Assembly: GCF_000661955.1 (NCBI RefSeq)
Contig: NZ_CP007597.1
Coordinates: 3,150,755-3,214,754, forward strand
Length of the DNA: 64,000 nucleotides
Direction of reading: 5' to 3'
Source of the DNA: Stenotrophomonas rhizophila
Lineage (GTDB): Bacteria; Pseudomonadota; Gammaproteobacteria; Xanthomonadales; Xanthomonadaceae
Each line of letters opens with the position of its first letter. The stretch's first letter is position 1. Below are positions 60,127-64,000 of this stretch, piece after piece. The translations under genes were made by a program, and so were the position numbers. Below the pieces are notes generated by a model. It was not told the origin of the DNA. It searched no databases and saw only the letters and a list, made by a program, of their open reading frames with translations.

Positions 60127-62433
60127 TTATAGACCGTAGCGCTCGATCACGTCCACATGACGCTGCTCGTCCTGGCCACAGGCCTCGGCCAGGCGCAGCC
60201 AGCACAGCCGGTGCGGCCAGTGCGCGGTGGCCTCGAGCAGGAACCGGTGCAGGTCCAGCGGCGGCTGTTCCAGCGGCTGCGCCAGGGTGAACAGCACGCC
60301 CGGCAGCGGCGCATCGTCGCCCTGGGCATCGGTGAGCTGGTAATCGTCCGGGCTGTGCGTCCACAGCTTCCAGCCCCGGGCCTCCACGGCCTCGGAGAAT
60401 GCGGTCCACGCGTCTTCACCGGGGTGCACGCCATCGACCAGCCAGCTGCCTGCATAGCCACCGCGCTGAAGCAGGTGGACTTCGGCGTAGGTAGGCATGA
60501 AGCGCTCGCGCTCCTGCTCGTCCTCCGGTGCCGGATGGACCAGTTCGGCGTCGAACACCACCCAGTCATCCACGCGCTGGCGGCGGTTGGCCGGCGCGTT
60601 CTCGACAATGCGCGCGGTGACCGGGCCGGTGCGGCGCGCATAGTATTCGATCGGCTCGCCGCCGTCCGCGCAGCGGATGATCACCCAGCCGAAGGATTCC
60701 TCGACCGGGCCATCGGTGCTTTCCAGTTCCATGCCGATGGCCGCTGCCGAACCACGCACGGCGGCCCAGTCGCGGGCGGCACTGGCGGCGGTCATGTGGT
60801 CCCAGTGCGCGCTGCGCGGCTCTTCGAGTACCTCGGTGAGGTGGCGGTACTGCGCGGCCGCGTCCTGGAAGCGCTGCATGGCCATCAGGGCCATCGCCAG
60901 CAGGTTGCGGGCGCCATGCGACTGCGGCGAAAGTGCCAGCAGCGCGCTGCTCGCCTGCTCCAGCGCGGGCCAGTCGGAGAGCTTGTGCGCCATCTGCGCC
61001 TGGCACCACAGTGCGAACACCGGCACCCGCGCCTGATAATGCTGCGCCAGGCGATCCAGCCCAGCCTGGTCGCCACGCTGCACCAGCAGGCCCATCAAGG
61101 AGTACGCCGGGGGAGCATCCTCATGCGCGTGGCGCTCGACGAACGCCCACAGCATCGCAATCGCGTCATCCTCGGCACCGCAGGCATTCAGCGCCGAGGC
61201 GGCGACATCCAGCATCGCCGCGTCGTCGGAACGCTGCTCCACGCCCTGCAGCAACCACTGCGCCTCGCGTTCGGGGTCGCGCCCCTCGCCCTGCTCGCCC
61301 TGTTCGACCAGCCAGTCCAGCAGGCCCTCGGCGGGCACCGGCAACGCCACCGCGCCGGGGGCGGCATCGATGCGCGCGGCCATCGCGGCCACGGCCTCGC
61401 TTGCACCGCGGTCCTGGCGCAGGCTGCCCAGGTGCTCCCGGGCCAGCGCCAGGTGGCGCCGTGCGGTCCACACCGCGCCACGCTGCAGCGCCATGTCCAC
61501 GCACAGTCCGGCAATCTCGATCACGAAGCGATGCGCGCCGACCGCTGCGTAATGCGCCAGGGTCGCGCTGAGCCGGCGGCCCAGGTCCCAGCTGTTGCGC
61601 TCGGGTGCGTTGCGCACCAGCAGCGCCACCGTATGCGCCCACATGCGGCGGTAGTTCGGTGACAACTGGTTCCATGGCACCAGCGATTCCAGCGCTTCTT
61701 CATCGCGACCCAGCTGCGCCAGCGCCCATGCGCGCGACAGTTTGCGCGGGATGGTGCAGTTTGCCGGCTCGTAGTCGCCCTCGGCATCCACCTCGGCCTG
61801 GCGCGCGTCGATCAATGCCAGCGCCTCGGCCGCGCGGCCGCTGGCGAGCAGGATCTTGATGCGCATTTCCGGGAAGCTGTCGTACACCTTGCCGCCATGC
61901 GCCAGCACGGTGCCGGCCTGCACGTCCAGGTAATCCAGGGCGCCCTGGCTGTTGCCGTCGTCCAGCAATGCATCGGCCTTCTCGCAGCTGAGGCACTGGA
62001 AGCATGCCCAGCTCGGATCGATCCGCGCCAGCGTTTCCTCGCAGACCTCGATGCGCTCGGGCACCCAGCCGGGGCCGTCGATGTTGCCGTAACAGGCCGC
62101 CAGGTCCTGGGTTACGCAGATCGACTGCGGGCACTCCACCGTGTCGGCACGGTGCGCGCGCTCGAACAGCGCCACGGCGTCACCCAGCGCCGACTCGCCT
62201 TCCAGGCGGTTGCCGACGCGGTTGCGCATGTCCCAATGGCCGACGAACACGTCCAGCCACGGATTGCCCAGCGTTTTGCCCAACGCACGCGCTTCGGGCA
62301 GCAAGGCGTCCACACGGTCCAGGCGCAGTTCGCAGACTTCGTCGGTCAAGCGCGTCAGCAGTTGTGCGCTCTGCGCCTGCCCGGCCTCGCCAAGATCGTC
62401 CTGCAGTTTTTCCACCCAGTTCCAGATATCCAT
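60127..62433 (-). CDS. Large repeat protein adjacent to an Hsp90-like gene
   Basis: 768-residue cytoplasmic protein, family not recognised. The N-terminal three-quarters is a helical solenoid rich in Ala, Leu and Trp, with TPR-like helix pairs (~34-residue period: ALDYLDVQAGTVLAHGG, LIDARQAEVDAEGDYEP, ALEQASSALLALSPQSHGARNLLAMALMAMQRFQDAAAQYRHL). The C-terminal ~150 residues are a separate domain (ESFGWVIIRCADGGEPIEYYARRTGPVTARIVENAP, and EVHLLQRGGYAGSWLVDGVHPG). Multiple Cys occur mid-protein (WACFQCLSCEKADALLDD). It starts 45 bp after the stop of the Hsp90-like gene on the same strand. TPR proteins are classic Hsp90 partners, so a functional pair is inferred. Confidence 0.75.
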   Translation of the reverse strand: MDIWNWVEKLQDDLGEAGQAQSAQLLTRLTDEVCELRLDRVDALLPEARALGKTLGNPWLDVFVGHWDMRNRVGNRLEGESALGDAVALFERAHRADTVECPQSICVTQDLAACYGNIDGPGWVPERIEVCEETLARIDPSWACFQCLSCEKADALLDDGNSQGALDYLDVQAGTVLAHGGKVYDSFPEMRIKILLASGRAAEALALIDARQAEVDAEGDYEPANCTIPRKLSRAWALAQLGRDEEALESLVPWNQLSPNYRRMWAHTVALLVRNAPERNSWDLGRRLSATLAHYAAVGAHRFVIEIAGLCVDMALQRGAVWTARRHLALAREHLGSLRQDRGASEAVAAMAARIDAAPGAVALPVPAEGLLDWLVEQGEQGEGRDPEREAQWLLQGVEQRSDDAAMLDVAASALNACGAEDDAIAMLWAFVERHAHEDAPPAYSLMGLLVQRGDQAGLDRLAQHYQARVPVFALWCQAQMAHKLSDWPALEQASSALLALSPQSHGARNLLAMALMAMQRFQDAAAQYRHLTEVLEEPRSAHWDHMTAASAARDWAAVRGSAAAIGMELESTDGPVEESFGWVIIRCADGGEPIEYYARRTGPVTARIVENAPANRRQRVDDWVVFDAELVHPAPEDEQERERFMPTYAEVHLLQRGGYAGSWLVDGVHPGEDAWTAFSEAVEARGWKLWTHSPDDYQLTDAQGDDAPLPGVLFTLAQPLEQPPLDLHRFLLEATAHWPHRLCWLRLAEACGQDEQRHVDVIERYGL

Positions 62434-62478
62434 GCGGTCGTGTCGTCCTGCAGTGCGTAATGATGAAGAAAGGGAATA

Positions 62479-64000
62479 TCAGCGCGCCTGCAGCATCTGC
62501 TGCAAGGCATCGGCGATGTCGCCGAACGCGCGGTTGAGGTCGCTACTGGCCGCGCCGCCGTCCTGGGCGCGCCCCTGCGCGCTGACGATCACCTTCAGCG
62601 AGCGCAGCAGGCGCGCGGCGGACGCGGCCTGCGGGTTGCCGGCGCGCATCGCCGCCAGCAACGCCTGCACGGCGGCGTTGTCCAGGTTGAGGTACAGGCG
62701 CGAGGGTGCGCGCGCGACGATCCGGGCGGTGAACTGGCGCGCCAGCCGCAGCGCGGCCATTGATACACGCTTGTCGTTTTCGTCGTCTTCCAGGCGGCGT
62801 TTCAGCTCGGCCTCGCGGTCGGGCACCACCACCACCGGCAGTTCGGCCGGGCTGAAATGCGCCGGCAACAATTGCTCACCGTCGCCCAGGTGGGTCTGCA
62901 GCCACTCCATGTCCGCCTCGGGCAGCGTATCGGTGCGGAACAGCGCGCGGTTGCCTTGTTCGGTGCCCAGCTCCACCAGCCGCATGCCCTTGGCCTGGGT
63001 CCAGCGGCGCAGGAACGGCACCACCGCGTAACGGTTGCCATGCGCCACCGGCACGCCCATCGCGCGGAACAGCATTTCCTCGAAACCGCCGCCGTTGTCC
63101 AGGATCACGTGGACCGCACCGCGCGAGGGCAGTTCGCTTGCCTTGATGTCGCCCTGCGAGCTTGGCACGCGCACGTGTTCGAGCAGCAACTGGAACAGGC
63201 GGTCATCGCACAGCGAGGCACCCAGCAGCGCTTCGTTGTGCCGCACCAGGATGCGTCGCCAGGCCTCCGGCTGCTGCCGTGCGATCTCCACCAGCCCATC
63301 GATGAGCGCCTCGCCCAATGCGTGCTGGACTGCGCTGTAGGTTTCATCGCGCTGCAGGTCCTCGCGGCTGGCGGTAGGCGTCAACCGGCTGGATTCGATG
63401 ACACCACCGATGAAACCGGCCCAGGGCGGCAGCAGGTCGCGTGCGTCGTCGTCGAGCAGCATGCCGCGCACGAACACCGAGAGATTGCGGTTGTCGCTGG
63501 TGCCGTAGGTGGCGCCGTCCTGTACCCAGAGCAGGCCCACCGCATCGCTGCCGCCATCGGCGCGCAGCGGCATGCAGGCGATCGGCTCGAAGCTGCGCTC
63601 GAAGTGCGCGGCGAACTCCAGGCCGCGGCGCTGCGCCTGCAGCGGGTGCATGACCACGCCGGCCTGCGGGCGCCACGGCGGCGGCTCGGGGTTGATCGCG
63701 CGCGCATCCTGGCCGATGTGGATCGGCTCGCCCAGCAGCGCGCAATAGCGGCCGAGGATATCGCGCAGGTTCTGCTCCTGCGCCAGGTGCACGTAACTGC
63801 CATGCAGTTCCAGCACCACTTCGGTGCCGACCGCGCGTGCCGGCATCGGGGACACCGTGTACTGCTCGGCGTTGCTGGAGACATAGCAGTGGCCCAGCAT
63901 CGGCTGCTGGTAGGAGGTGGTGCGCACGGTCACCCGGCGCGCCAGCACGAACGCGGACAGGAAGCCCAACCCGAACATGCCGATCAGGCCTTCGTCGTCC
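62479..64000 (-). CDS. Divergent Hsp90-family ATPase, 5' end outside window
   Basis: At least 506 residues are visible; the N-terminus lies beyond the window. It begins in the GHKL ATP-lid (LIGMFGLGFLSAFVLARRVTV, equal to GQFGVGFYSAF of HtpG). It continues through the middle domain, which keeps the catalytic Arg segment (SSRLTPTASREDLQRDE, like SREILQ), and a C-terminal domain ending DIADALQQMLQAR. The sequence is clearly unlike canonical HtpG in its middle and end, and there is no MEEVD tail. It is a paralogous Hsp90-like protein, co-transcribed with the 768-residue repeat protein. A true HtpG would be expected elsewhere on the chromosome. Confidence 0.82.
   Translation of the reverse strand, partial: DDEGLIGMFGLGFLSAFVLARRVTVRTTSYQQPMLGHCYVSSNAEQYTVSPMPARAVGTEVVLELHGSYVHLAQEQNLRDILGRYCALLGEPIHIGQDARAINPEPPPWRPQAGVVMHPLQAQRRGLEFAAHFERSFEPIACMPLRADGGSDAVGLLWVQDGATYGTSDNRNLSVFVRGMLLDDDARDLLPPWAGFIGGVIESSRLTPTASREDLQRDETYSAVQHALGEALIDGLVEIARQQPEAWRRILVRHNEALLGASLCDDRLFQLLLEHVRVPSSQGDIKASELPSRGAVHVILDNGGGFEEMLFRAMGVPVAHGNRYAVVPFLRRWTQAKGMRLVELGTEQGNRALFRTDTLPEADMEWLQTHLGDGEQLLPAHFSPAELPVVVVPDREAELKRRLEDDENDKRVSMAALRLARQFTARIVARAPSRLYLNLDNAAVQALLAAMRAGNPQAASAARLLRSLKVIVSAQGRAQDGGAASSDLNRAFGDIADALQQMLQAR

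Overview
The window is about 64 kb of high-GC, gene-dense chromosome from a gammaproteobacterium of the Xanthomonadaceae, most likely Stenotrophomonas. The gene content and order fit (creBCD, mfd, mutS, katG, and ffh near rpsP-rimM-trmD-rplS). So do the many short GTAG-headed palindromes, which match the SMAG class of REP elements known from S. maltophilia. I see no rRNA, tRNA, CRISPR array, prophage or insertion sequence. The window begins inside a MarR-type regulator gene and ends inside an Hsp90-like gene.

Layout. 0-6 kb: a MarR/MFS pair, an orphan colicin-immunity-like gene, and a TetR-MFS-HlyD (EmrAB-like) efflux operon that ends in an unknown gene. 6-10 kb: two large composite palindromes, then zur, gltX and an exported M28 peptidase, all on the minus strand. 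10-16 kb: the creB-creC-creD locus with a cre-tag-like CreB site in front of creD, then rlmJ, a GNAT acetyltransferase and three tandem SMAGs. 16-21 kb: mfd, a lipoprotein and a short HD-GYP protein. 21-28 kb: an M13 peptidase lipoprotein, gpmA, a CzcD-type metal exporter, the globin-coupled diguanylate cyclase DosC and a Slp-type phosphatase. 28-33 kb: a fatty-acid locus with a desaturase, its ferredoxin reductase, a divergent FabR/DesT-like repressor with a clear operator, and oleate hydratase. 33-38 kb: a TolC-HlyD-permease-permease export operon with no ATPase gene. 38-42 kb: uncharacterised membrane and exported proteins and a barstar homologue. 42-48 kb: mutS, a dense SMAG cluster, a DUF937 protein and katG behind an OxyR-like site. 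48-52 kb: an exported GH5 hydrolase, an Hsp15-type RNA-binding protein and a MATE pump. 52-59 kb: rplS-trmD-rimM-rpsP behind a near-consensus promoter, a class IV aminotransferase, a nitronate-monooxygenase-like enzyme, ffh and a divergent CcsA/YpjD-like membrane protein. 59-64 kb: two SMAG dimers, an exported protein, a 768-residue repeat protein and a divergent Hsp90 homologue.

Functional themes are envelope stress and drug efflux (five export systems plus the CreBC regulon), metal and oxidant handling (Zur, CzcD-like, KatG), c-di-GMP turnover (DosC and HD-GYP), unsaturated and hydroxy fatty acids, and DNA repair (Mfd, MutS). The least explained items are the Hsp90-like/repeat-protein pair, the ATPase-less ABC permease operon, the paired palindromes at 6.26-6.53 kb, and three genes whose TAG stop codon lies inside a SMAG GTAG head.
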